Origin: Cardinalis cardinalis
Taxonomy: Eukaryota; Chordata; Aves; Passeriformes; Cardinalidae
Assembly (NCBI GenBank): GCA_014549065.1
Contig: JACDOX010000031.1
Coordinates: 2,346,686 to 2,410,685, forward strand
Reading direction: 5' to 3'
DNA length: 64,000 bases
Part shown: positions 1 through 11,735 of the stretch, in pieces
Position numbering within the stretch: the stretch's first letter is position 1
How the letters are laid out: each line of letters begins with the position of its first letter
The notes under the pieces: model-generated
What the model saw: the letters and a program-made list of their open reading frames with translations, nothing else
Databases searched by the model: none
What the model was told of the DNA's origin: nothing
Program-made: the position numbers and the translations under genes

Positions 1-238
1 AAGCGCCCTATCCACATATGTTTTTTGAACACTTTCAGGAATGGTGCTTCCACCACTTCCCTGCTCAGTCTGTTCCAATGATCTAGAACCCCTTCCATGA
101 AAAAAAAAAATCCTAAAATCTAGTATAACCCCTCCCTAGTAGAACTTGAGACCATTTCCTCTCATCCTGACACTTTTTACCTGGGAGAAGAGACTGACAC
201 CCATCTCTCTGCAAGCTCCTTTCACGTAGTTGAGGAGA
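1..238 (-). mobile_element. CR1: CR1 LINE fragment, antisense
   Basis: This is a piece of a CR1 non-LTR retrotransposon lying in reverse. Read on the plus strand it carries recognisable reverse-complement CR1 phrases, such as TGGTGCTTCCACCACTTCCC (45-64) and CCATTTCCTCTCATCCTGAC (152-171), which match the region over the end of ORF2 and the start of the 3' UTR. The window begins inside the element, so its true 3' end is outside. Similarity stops near 238, giving the usual 5'-truncated form. It encodes nothing intact and is an old fossil copy. The family is recognised from memory. Confidence 0.85.
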
Positions 239-3200
239 GTAACACAACAGGAAACCAGCCTAGCTGTACTTGCATCTACACATTATTGCTGCAACTTTGG
301 ACACTTGACTCATGCTATCAACTTCTCAAAACAAATTATATTATCATTATTAGATGCATCTTTGATCAAAATATAGAGGCCATCCCCATTTCCACTTCTC
401 CCTATTTGTGCGCTTTCATGATGGTTCCTTTTGTCTTCTTTCAGGAAAGTTTAGTGCACAGTACATTATTTGCTAAATTTATGAACTTTGGTCTCAGCCT
501 TTGAGAAACTGAAATTTCATCTCAGCTGCAGCATCCCTTGTCTACCAACACAATCACANATGTGCTGCTATAATGTTCTGTTGATACTGGAAAAATGAGA
601 ACAATGACCTTTGTGTTAATTGGTTAGCCCACAGAAGCTACTAAGACTGAAAGTGTGGAGCTGTACAGGNCAGCAGTTTACATATTCTACCCATATCTTA
701 CGTTAATTATGGGCTTAAAGAAATGTTGCCTTTTAATTATTTTAGCCTTATAGTTCCTTTATTTAGGTAGTAAATAGCTTTAGAATTCCTTTATTTTAGT
801 TGGGATAGGCATATATTACCTTTCAATTTTTTTTTTAATTCAGGTGAACTCGAGCAGTGGAAACTGATCACTGGATTGTGGAAATGGTGCTGAGTGATTC
901 ACTATGCTATTTTCTTCTTTTTCAAGATACTCTCATGACACATTCCCTTTGTATTTTTGATAACATAAAGAGTTAAGCCATTATCCATGTCATTTCAATA
1001 AAAAACCTCCTCATAAACTTGCAAATTGGATCTTTTCAACATGCAAATTGTGCCTTTTCAAATACCTCAGCAGAGTATCTACCTGAACTATAACAATAAA
1101 ATTGCAATACACTTCTAAATAAATACAATTGCCATATTCTCCAATCTCAGCCCCTACTCTTACAGTGAAAATGACCAGCTCTAAATGCTGTTCTTCAACA
1201 AGTCACCAGTTCTTTAAACCTTTATAAATTACCATTTTGCTGTGAGAATATATTATACTCAAGTTATTACTTGAAGGGTTATTTGGCAGTGAAGCTAACA
1301 GCGAGGTTGTCAGGTGAGACTGATGCTGTCAACCTAAAAGCACAGTCATACAGCCAGTAAATACTGCACAGATACAGAGCTGAAACTGCAAGAGCTTCCA
1401 TTGAAACACAACCTATCAATCTGTCATGTCATTTTCTCTGATTAAAAGATTTTGTGGGCAGGCATCTGCAAGTGCAGCAAAGGTTTTCTAGAAAGGTAAT
1501 GATGCAAAAATAAAAATGTGACTGATGTGTCTATCACAGAATGGTCAAGGGCATCAAACTTAGTTTCAGAGCTTGTTTATCTGCATGTTTCCATCTCTCA
1601 GANGGCTTTTCGGTGGAAGTTGCCTAAGAGGCCTCTTTTGACTCACTAGTTCCTCAGAAAATACTATATTTTCCATCAATACATACTCTTCAAGTTCTCC
1701 ATCTGTCACCTTTGTTGAAGAAAAAAATTTAGTCTGGAAAGAACAGAGAACTCCTTCACTTTAATAAAATGTGAGAAAGAAAACATATTTTCTGTTCTAT
1801 TTCTTGCTTTTCAGAAATTGGTCTGCATCAGGATTATATTTAGTCTCCTCTCCAAAAGAGGTCTTCTACTCATAACCTTGGAGAGGACCCTTCAGGGAAA
1901 TTAAACCCTAGAAACTTTGGCTGTAAATCACAGAGCCCTGTGGGTGACTTGGAATAAATAGAGGGAAGATCAAAGGAGGATTAGAGGCTGGCTGTGATGA
2001 ACATGAACAGGAACAACAAAAGGAAAGGCTCTAGTGTTAGCTTAGTTATGCTCCCACCATGAAAATAATGAAGGCAAAAAGCCCATCACCCTATTCATAT
2101 TTGTTGGATTCATTGCCTAATTACAAGCATTCCCTGTGTACCTGTGTTACTGGTGTCCTGTTATCCTATATACCAGATAGGAAGAGACTCTTGCAGATCA
2201 TTTAGTGTCATAAATGAATACATTGTATGTCCTAAACTCAAAGAATAGACAAGAGGAATTTCAAATGTTCCCTTAAATACTGTAACATCTTAAGATTTAG
2301 AAAAATACACACATAAAACAAAGAGAAAAAACAGACCTTCTCTATCCTTGACTTTTCCTCTTTCTTCCTTGCACAGCTGTTTTTGTTCAAGCTTCCTGTT
2401 AGAAAGCACACAGAAAAGAAGATGGGGAGAAAAAGGGTGAGGAGCTGTAATCAGGGCAGAAACTCACACTTGGAACTGGGAAGTTCCCCCAGGCTGCCTA
2501 ATGAAATTCTCACAGTGTCTAAAGGAGGCATACACAATACCTGGCCAAGAGTTTCTCTAGGGGATTATATTGTACTTCCTACACCAACTTCCATTTCAGG
2601 AGCCAAAATTTGTTACAGAAGTAAACTTTCTATCTCTTCTTCTTAACAAGATGGGAAGCTGGAACATAATGAAGTTAAGAAATTCCTAATCATTGAACCA
2701 CTTATCCATGTTTGCAAGGTCAAAGATAGGAGAGTAATGGGAGAGCTGTGCCTGGAAAGTAATGATTAAATGACGAGTTCATAGAAATTAACCATCATTT
2801 TCTCTTTGTCTTCTGAAACCAAGCAAACAGTCAGAAATTCAGCTAAAATCTTTATCTGACCCACTGCTGCTTTGTGTCATGACAGAACTTCATTCCTTTG
2901 ATGGGGGCTGAGGAATATCCTCCAAAATATTTTCTTTCACGATAATGTCAAAGAACAGAGGAAATTAGGAGATCAGAAACAAACCAAAAAAGTGCTCAGA
3001 TCTCTGAAATATATTGATTTATGTTGAGAAGTTCAGCTGAAGCTCATCCAAGCCTTAAGCCATTTCATTCTATGTCGGCCTTGCAATTCATAATAAACAA
3101 TTGCTGGGAGAAGTAAAGTCTGCCTGATGTCAGTAAGAATTTTTTGTTGGATAATGTCTGTCAAATGCATTTAAGCTTGATCCTGTAATGATAAGAACAC

Positions 3201-4294
3201 AAAATCAGCTGAGTTGAGTTATACCAAAGATCAATTCTGCTTAAGTGACTGTCTTGAAATGTGAGTTGAAAAGATGCTTGGGAGAATGGGTATGCATAGG
3301 GATCTGAAAGATTTGAATGGACTACAAAGTTGAAGTCACAGAGCATGATGTCCTGTAACTTTGAGAGATCTGAATGGACCTTAACAAACCTCCCATTCAG
3401 CTATGAGTGTACTTCCTACACCAGAGACTGCATCCAGATAACCATTTTAACAGATGCTTAGGGATGTGAACCCATTTTGGCCTCCACGATATCATGTGAC
3501 AATGAATCATGCAGTTTAATTATTTATAATATGAAAACAATCTCTCTAGAGAGAAAGCAATAGTTTCAGTGGATTGTGAGGCAGCTTGCTTAGTCACCGT
3601 GTGAATCATGTTGCAATGNCTGGGACATGGCAAGTACCCCAGACAGTGATACCACGACAAAAGGATACGCATGAAAAGTTATCTAGTTCCACCTTCTTGC
3701 TCTTAGAATCTCACTGAAGTTGATCCTGCAAAGTTTTTCATACCAACAAACCTGACCAAATAACTTGAATTCTTATTCTCTGACAAAGTAGCAGGCATGA
3801 ATTCCCAGCATCATAGAGCGATCAGGACAATCCTTTCAGAGTTTCTAGTGTGATCCTTTCGTGTGTCTAAAGGCAGGGAGGAGGCATTTGTAGGACCCAA
3901 AATAAGTTTTCCCAGACATGGTTGCTGAACGAATGAGTCCCTGTGAGTGGCTGGGAGAAGCAGCAGATCCCTGCACGGCTGTATCCAGGACACGGTCTGC
4001 TGCAAAGAGCCATGCTGGGTGAGATGCTAAAAATCCCACCTCTCCATCTGAAGAAGCCTATCCTGTATTGAGATGGCCTTTGCTTGCCTCAATACCTAAT
4101 GAAGCTTTGGGACAAATGACATTGGTTTATGCTAGTTAAAAGCTCAGCTTCTGTGATCGTTGCATTCAGACATTGTAGGTCTTGAAAGTTGGACTTGCAG
4201 CTATCACTCAAGCTGAACTCCAGAACTTAAAGTGGGTTTCTCATACAGCATTACAAAGATTTCCCTCTNCCCAAAATCTTGCTTTTCTATTATT
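239..4294. other. Unannotated AT-rich sequence
   Basis: I see no exon, RNA gene or recognisable transposon in this stretch. Open frames are short and scattered over all frames, as expected by chance in AT-rich DNA; the longest, about 87 codons near 2383, has no recognisable domain. It looks like ordinary intergenic or intronic sequence with a few single N bases. Confidence 0.5.
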
Positions 4295-4300
4295 CTTGCA
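4295..4300. repeat. Left target-site duplication of solo LTR
   Basis: The six bases CTTGCA directly precede the TG that opens the LTR at 4301. The same six bases recur directly after the closing CA at 4714. This is the duplicated target made by a retroviral-type integrase. Confidence 0.85.
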
Positions 4301-4714
4301 TGTCACCATCATATTTTCTGAAAAATCTCTTTGCCCAGGACTTTGCTCNTGGGAAGCTGAGAAGCCTCAGAGAAAAATTAAAAAAATAATTACCTGATTC
4401 GCTTCTCCTGTGTTTTGCTGCTTTGGAATGTGTTGTTTACCCAACAGGTGGTTGTTTCATTGGTTTCATGTGAATTGTTTTTTTACTAGATGGTCGATCA
4501 GTGCCAAGCTGTGTCGAGGCTCTGAAAANAGTCACGAANTTTCTTTAGTATCTTTNTAGCCTTCTGTCTGTATTCTTTCTGTATCCTTTAGTATAGTTTA
4601 GTTTAGTATTCTTTAATATAATATGGTATCTTAAAATAATAAATTAGCCTTCTAAGAACATGGAGTCAGATTCATCATTTCCTCCCTTTGCCTGGGAACC
4701 CCACAAATACNACA
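4301..4714 (+). mobile_element. Solo LTR of a bird endogenous retrovirus, complete
   Basis: This 414-bp element starts with TGTC, ends with CA, and is bracketed by perfect 6-bp direct repeats (CTTGCA). Its content fits a songbird LTR that I recognise in general form. It has the phrases TTCTCCTGTGTTTTGCTGCT and CAAGCTGTGTCGAGGCTCTG, then a T-rich stretch, an AATAAA signal at 4638, and the end phrase GGAGTCAGATTCATCATTTC. No viral internal sequence lies on either side, so it is a solo LTR left by recombination between the two LTRs of a provirus. A 6-bp duplication is typical of class II (ERVK or alpharetrovirus-like) integration. It carries a few N bases. I cannot give a Repbase name with certainty. 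Confidence 0.88.
4638..4643 (+). promoter_or_regulatory. Polyadenylation signal of the solo LTR
   Basis: AATAAA lies 72 bp before the 3' end of the LTR, where the R region of a retroviral LTR ends. It follows a T-rich stretch. It is a relic signal; whether it still ends transcripts is unknown. Confidence 0.6.
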
Positions 4715-4720
4715 CTTGCA
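4715..4720. repeat. Right target-site duplication of solo LTR
   Basis: CTTGCA follows the terminal CA of the LTR and is identical to the left copy at 4295-4300. Confidence 0.85.
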
Positions 4721-4952
4721 TCCAACCAGGCACATTTTCTTTCATTTGTTCTGAGTGACAGGTATGCACCTCTGGATTATGCACACTTGACAATTCTCTG
4801 CATCATCATATATGAGATGATGGATGTCCTTGCTGGTAAACTGACTGCAATNGTAATGCCAAGAAAAGAAAGAACCTGATGGCAGACATCCTTCTTCCAG
4901 GAGGCAGGAGGTTTGTGCTGGGAAGTAAACATCATATATAATTGAAAAATCC
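4721..4952. other. Spacer between solo LTR and CR1
   Basis: This short unremarkable sequence separates the solo LTR from the antisense CR1. I recognise nothing in it. Confidence 0.4.
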
Positions 4953-5210
4953 CATAATCATGGAATAAGATGAGTTGGAAGGGACTATCAAGGATCATTG
5001 GGTCCAGTTTCTGGCCCTGCACAAGGCATCCCCAAGAGTTACACCATGTGCCTGAGAGTACTGTCCAAACTATTTTTGAACTTTGCCAGGCTGATGCTGT
5101 GACCACTTCCCTGGGGAGCCTCTTCCAGTGCCCAACCACCCTCTGGATGAAGAAACTTTTGCCGATACCCAACCTAAACCTCCCCTGACATAATTTCAGG
5201 CCATTCCCCA
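4953..5210 (-). mobile_element. CR1: CR1 LINE 3' fragment, antisense
   Basis: The plus strand reads as reverse-complement CR1: AATCATGGAATAAGATGAGT at the element's 3' end, then GAGTTGGAAGGGAC, CACCATGTGCCTGAGAG, and GACCACTTCCCTGGGGAGCC. The minus-strand translation over about 5095-5160 gives a stretch like QRVVGHWKRLPREVV, typical of the last residues of CR1 ORF2 (reverse transcriptase C-terminus). Similarity ends near 5210, so this is a 5'-truncated copy of about 260 bp. Substitutions throughout show it is old and non-functional. Confidence 0.92.
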
Positions 5211-8200
5211 GCCAACAGCAAAACATGAGTAGTTCCATCTTAGATAAGAACAGGGTTTTTATTAGAATCTACTGGGGGAAAAAAGGAGAACTACAAAAGA
5301 TTTTGATTAAAGGAACATAAAACAGCAGGAGGCAACAGAAAAGCAGAATCTATCAGACAAGTACCACTGCTATTAGCACCAGATCTGAGTCTCTTAGACA
5401 AATGATGCTGGCCTCACTTCAAGGCATCAGGCTCTTGAGAGAACACAGTGTCCAAGAACATTGTTTTCAATATTTTACTAATGGGATACTGTTTTAAAAA
5501 GCAAAAAACTGCTTTGTGGACCTGAACAAAAGGAGGCCAAATTTGTTTGGACTAGCTGGTTCCAAAAATTACTTTACAAGCACTTTTACTTCCTACTTTA
5601 TAAAAACTCCTGGATCTACTTGAAGGTTTTCACAGCTAGGATTTTTTTTTATCCAAACTTCAACCCTAATGAGTTCTTTATATCATAAAATATATATTTA
5701 TCTTCAGAAAAAAATTAAAAATAAATCAGAGGTATCATGCCGTAAAGGAAGGATCACTGTGCTCCTTGTAGAGCCTAAAGCCTAGGGGAGGTTGTTTCAG
5801 GGAGATCAGAGCACTTGGATTTAAAAGCAATATTCAGAGGGGAAANCAGATGAGTAAATCATCTGCCTCTGGAAAAGGATGCACCAATATGGATAGGGCC
5901 ACCACCATTCTTCAAGAGGAAGAAGAAGAAATGTATCAGTAAGGTGGCAAATAACAGTTCTCACAACAGTGTGGCAAACCACCTGTTGGAGGTACCCATT
6001 TAAACAGCTGGGTTTTTGTCACTGGCTACAGTGGTGTCCCTCATGTAGGGTGCCAAAACTGGTAGCTCCTCACTTTTAGTACATTTTAGTCAGATGAAAA
6101 TATTTTTTTATCTCAAGGTAAATATACCTTCTCACACTAACAGAATTTCTGTTTCCATCCTTTTATAGCTGTAAACCAGGATAAGATTTATTTAAAGACA
6201 GAGGTATAGTATTTGATTGCAATTGTCTCTAAGGCTTTCACAGAAGGGACCATAAAATGTGTCTTCAAGGATAGCAGGCTAGCTCAGTTCAAACATATTA
6301 GTTTGTGATAAAAGAGACATGGCTTAATTTATACCTTCTACCTCCTGGGTAATATGGAGCAAATATTGCAAAAATACTTACACTGAAATAATTAAAGGCA
6401 TTCTGTCTTCCAGAGAAATGTGATGATGTTTCTCTGGAAAATGAAAGTAAAGATTGTAGTATCTTAGATACCATCACAAACACTTTGCATAAATTTAATG
6501 CTACACAGCCTGGGCATTTGGAATTGCTCCNGGTTCACTGAGCCAAGCGAGCATTTGACTTCAGTTTTGCAACTGCATTGCCACGGTGCTGGCAAAGGCA
6601 GAGCAGAGCACAGGCCTCTTCAGGCAGCAGTAAGCCAACACCCCATCCTAATATTTTTGCTTAAAAAAAAATTAAAAAACTAGGTAAAAAAGGTTTTTTC
6701 AAACAGCTTATATGTAACTAGTGGAAGAACTAAAGACTTTGAAAATGTGTTGGTTCAATTGCCTTATATAACATTATATAAGATTGAAACTACCTTACAT
6801 TAATACAGAGAAAGTATTCTTAGGCAGCATGACTCACTACCCAACTATGACAACACACTTTGAACAAAATAAAAATAAACCAATATTCCTATAAACTATT
6901 TCAAAAGAGAGCAGAATTCAGGCTTCTATAGCAGACATTGCAACTCAGCAGGGCCCAGGCTAGCTCACAGACAATTCTCCCTGCCCCAAGACATGTCATA
7001 GGTGTCTGTATTTACTCTCTGTTCCTTCTTGCAGGTCTCAAAACCAANGCCAAACTTCTTTAGCCTATTTGTGACCTGTACCTAAAAACCACACAGAAAT
7101 AAAATTTGCAGCATTCATGGTTCATCTAAAGTATAATTGCTCCTGCTTATTAGGAAGGAACATGCTTTTGTCTATTTGCATGAAAACAAAATAAGATAAT
7201 ATCAGTTAGAGATGCTAACTGTAGCTGACAGTACAAAGGAATAAACCAAGATCCTTGTCTCCATAAATATGTAAAACCACAGAAGACAAAGATAAAGACA
7301 GTCTGATTTTTATCAGTGCAAGAGAGCACTTATTCTGCCAGAATTTCACATCTNCCCTCTCTATCTAAGGAAATGACTCCTTTTGTTTGTTACACTGTAT
7401 GCCTGGNACAGCAGCATGAGCTCCTCTGCCTCATGTTCTTGAAAACAGTTTGCATGTTCCTCAGAAGAGTGAGAGAAACACGAGAGCAGCCACAGGGACA
7501 GGAAATGGCATTTAGTCCTGCAGAGCCACCATGCACCCCAGCAGAACTATGGAGCCAAACAAGCAGCTCTGGGCTGGGCTTCCTCACAAAGCCATAACGC
7601 TAGGGAGAAGCACAGCCAATTCCACCCCTTTGAAAAGAGGATGCCTTGCNTCCTTCTCTTCCCTTGTGACATTGATTAAAAAAAAATCCTTGAGATCAGG
7701 TCATTTGCCAGTGTGCTGCCATGCCGTAAAACTCCCATATTTTGGATCTCTACTATCATATTTTGTCATTTTTCCTGGAATAAATGATAAAATTAGTTTC
7801 TATTGTGCTATATAATAAAAATAGATTATTTGGGGAAAGATTTTATAAAAACAAAATAAACATTTATTACATTCAACCAAGAATAATCCATTTGTCCAAA
7901 TTTAATACCCTAGTTAACTTAAAATTACAGACCTGAACCTAAACTTGTACTTTTATATTCCCTTTGGAGTAATGAGGGATAGCTACATTTAAAAAGCAAT
8001 TCAGCCTATCATAAAATAAGAGTTAAATCTGAATATTCCTCTGTAGGTGTATATCTCTCAATAGGCAGTATAGTTTAGGATGACTAACTTGGAATTGTAT
8101 GTCTAATTTTTAGAGTCTTACATTTTGGCAGATGGATCCCACCATGAGTATGCTAATCTAATGTANCTATGAAAGGCACTATTAAGACAACAACTTGGAT

Positions 8201-11200
8201 GAAAAATAATTTAAAGAAGCTAATGATACTGCAGTTCCCATTGCAGCAGTGTTTGCTCTCCTGCAATTATTAGACCCATGATAATTTTTTCTTAGTGATA
8301 CCTCTGGAAATGAAGTGCACATGCACCTGGGATCACCAGCTGAGCTGTACAGCCCATAAGCTTTTATGTGAAATGGCAGAAGCATCAGACACAACATCCT
8401 TACAGTACCTTTTCAGCATGCTTTTATGTCCTAAAGAGCCTATGATACAACATGAAAAAGAATGTGTGGCAGCATTGATGACAATGGCTTTTATCTTCCC
8501 TGCACTTGAGCATCTTGGTTTTAGACGTTCATAAATAAATCTCAACAAATAAACTGTAGAAATAAAAAGGAAAGCATGTAATATATCAAATTGTCTGTAA
8601 AACATTACAGAACATTATCTAAAAACCTAGAAAAGAGAGTTATAATCCAAATCCTATAGTTCTCAAGTTCTGTGTTTCTACTGCATGTAAATCTGAATTC
8701 AACATTATTCCTAATTCTAATTCTAAATCTAAATAAAAATATTTCATAGTCCAAGCAAAAATTAAAATATTATTGTATATCTTTGTATTAATCTTAAGAA
8801 TTTCACTGTCATTATTTTNAAAGGAACTTTGAGAGAGGAGTAGAATGTAATTTTGCACTATTTAATAAGACTACAAAGACCAAAGAATATGGCAGCATTT
8901 GGTAGAGAGACATGAAATTGATTTCTATTGTATAGACCAACATTAGTGGCTCCAGATATAGAGACAAGGAACCAGCATTGTTCATTTCAAAAGAAAGAAG
9001 ATGATCACACTGGTATTCCTGAAGATCAGACTCATGTACCTGGACTGTTAAAATACCCAAGACACATTATTTATGCAGCACACCATGTGCAAGGGAAGTC
9101 CCAGCACTGGTCCTGACACCAGACACTGCTGATACCACAGCCAATGAAGATCTGAAGGCAGCAGCATCCAACAGATACATGAGGTCCTTGTCTCNGGAGA
9201 AAACTGAAAGATGTACTAAATCTTCCAGCCTTCATGGAATAGCTCCTAGCTCCCTGGCAAGTCTGAAAAACTTGAACTCTGTAACTATTAAAAGCTAACT
9301 GTTAAAGCTAAATGTTCTCAAACTGGGGAACTGCAGGCATCTTGCACCTAAGGGTATCAAAACCACTAGAGTCTCTCTCCCTGCACAGTCTCCCATCATG
9401 NGGCCCTAACAGCAATTAGAGAGAAAAGCAGGGCAAGCTGACCTAAGGTTGAAGAATTGGTAAATATCTGTTTTCAGNCAACTAAACTGAGCCTTTGGGC
9501 CCAAGTCAATTTCAGACTAGGAAACTTTAAATGTCTCCATGTAGGTNTCTATAGATGTCTAAAATCCTATTACAGGCAATGAGGCCCAAAAAGCACTTCA
9601 GCTGATGGTAAACCAGACTTCTAGAGGATGAGTCAGCTGCCCACANGAGGGTTTGCAGAGGCATTTGATATGTCTCTAGGCATGTTTGGTGTCATGGGGA
9701 CCCCTGGGAGACTGCTGCCCTTCTAGAGCAGCACCAGATGAGATTGCTGAGGACAGAGGAAGCGGCATTAATATCCTGTCTTGTGAATGAATCCTGTCCT
9801 TCATGATGGTCAGCTGAATTCCTCCTCACATCTCCACCAACTCTGAATTCTCCTCCCCTGACACCACTGGGCACTAAATTTATCAGTCTAGATTGANCTG
9901 TCTTAATCTCGAAATGAATCCCATCTGTCAGAAACATTCAAGGAGAAACTTATACCACAGTTACGTGGAGCCAGTTTTTTCCTTCAATGTAAAGACACAG
10001 AAAAAAATATTGTGCATCATGGTAATGAATGAGAGCAATGTGATAGCTTGTAGGGCAAATCGTATCAAACAGGAGGAGGAAGGTGCTGTTGCCTCTCCAC
10101 ATACCATCTGCAAAAGCTTTTGGAGCTCTGTTGTCAACATTTTTAAAGAAGGTAGTGACAAATGGGGAAGAATTTTGCAGAGAGCTATTTGTAGAGATCT
10201 GGTCACAGCCTAGGAAAAAATAATAAAAGGCACGGGAGATATTCTCATGCATTGCTGTCAATTTCCACACCTGTTCATATGGAAAGAAATTTCTGCCANC
10301 AAAATTCTGTAAAGTATCAGGAAAATATTCAGAGAGATGCCATGTTTAACGACTGATAATTTCTGTTTTCCCTTAATAAAGAGAAGTTTGCACATAGAGA
10401 CAGGGAATTTCAAGCCTAGGCTTGCCTGGCTTTTTCGCAGAGATGCCCTAGGTTGATTCATTCTGCCGCTGAACAAGCAGTTTTCTGCAGGGGCTGGAGC
10501 AGAAGAGCAAATCACCCCCCTGTAGCTGTGATACTTATGACACTATTTAGTGGTGCTAACACATCAAAGTGTAACCCCCAGAAATATCCCCAGGCTCTGC
10601 ACGCAACCTCAGAGACCGCGGGGAATGCATTGAGAGGGAAGAGGCAAAATCTGCCTTTTAGGGAGAGCACACTGTGTCAATTAGAAGAGAGCTTTGCTGA
10701 GGTGCATCCTGGTGGCAGTGCTCTCCTTTCATCTTTCACTAAATAGCCACTCTCCCCCAAAGCCATATAAGTTCAACTAGTAGCACATCCCAGTGTTTAT
10801 CACCATGAATTGTTAATAAGACTGAAAGTTTCTTATAGNGGACCTGGGGAAACATTCCATGACTAAAAAAATTTCCATTCCATTGCTACAGAGTTAAAAC
10901 AAACCAGTATCATTTAAGGAAGTTCTGTCAGTGTCAAAGCAAGATGCTCTAGAATGAAATCCAGTAATAAACTGTCTCTGATTAAACAGTATCATTAGAG
11001 AAGGATGGTTTCCTCACAAGCTGAGGAATTATTTCCTTTTTGTATAGCGAAAGAAAGGTAACAAGAAGCTGGTGGAATCTCATCCATTTCCCACAACAGT
11101 GATTGNAAATTTGCTGCAAATTTTATGGGTATCTCTGAGGGAATCAGAGGGGATTTGGAAGGAAAATATTGTACATATAAAGTAATGTAATAATTGTCAG

Positions 11201-11454
11201 TTTCAACTCAATATAATTACAAATGAGCTTCCACCAGCTACTAATTATCTTCTTGGTTACAGAGGCCATATTTTATTTAAATGAAGTGGAATGAAATGCT
11301 GGTGAAAGCTGTATAAGTAGTACTAACAAGAGAACACATTAGAGGGGATATATTTCCCTTTTAAAAGTACTGAAAGAAAAAGTACAAAGAAATAGAGCAT
11401 CCTCCTGAGCATCTGAGAGACCCCAGGTCTAGCTCAGACAGAAATTTACTTTCC
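5211..11454. other. Long unannotated stretch
   Basis: Over 6 kb with no recognisable gene, RNA or transposon. Base composition is AT-rich, with a slightly GC-richer patch around 10420-10750 that holds a 97-codon plus-strand frame (from 10453) of no recognisable family. Frames of 106 codons overlap on opposite strands near 9893-10270, which argues for chance. Single N bases are frequent. Confidence 0.45.
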
Positions 11455-11500
11455 NNNNNNNNNNNNNNNNNNNNNNNNNNNNNNNNNNNNNNNNNNNNNN
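11455..11500. other. Assembly gap (46 N)
   Basis: A run of N separates ordinary sequence on the left from A/C-rich low-complexity sequence on the right. The real length may differ. Open frames read across it are meaningless. Confidence 0.98.
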
Positions 11501-11735
11501 TAGTTGCTTTTGAAATCTTTCTGGAAAAACAACAACAAAAAAAACGGAAAAAAAAACCCACACAAAAAACCAACCAAACAAACAAAAAAAAAAACCAAAA
11601 AACCCAAACCAAACCAAACCAAAACAAAAAACTAAACCAAACCAAACAAACAAACAAAAAAGAAAACAAACAAACAAAAAAGAAACAACAACAACAAAAA
11701 AAAACACCACAAAACAGAAAACCAGTCAAAAAAAA
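11501..11735. repeat. A/C-rich low-complexity tract
   Basis: After a short unique start, from about 11527 the plus strand is almost only A and C, as irregular units such as AACAAC, AAACC, CAAAC and AAAAAAC. It is flanked on the left by the gap, suggesting polymerase or assembly trouble in the tract. The minus strand is T/G-rich and translates into a spurious Phe/Leu/Cys/Val-rich frame. Confidence 0.9.

Noticed and set aside
11361..11729. A 122-codon minus-strand frame rich in Phe, Cys and Val
   Set aside because: It is the translation of the T/G strand of a low-complexity tract and crosses the 46-base gap.
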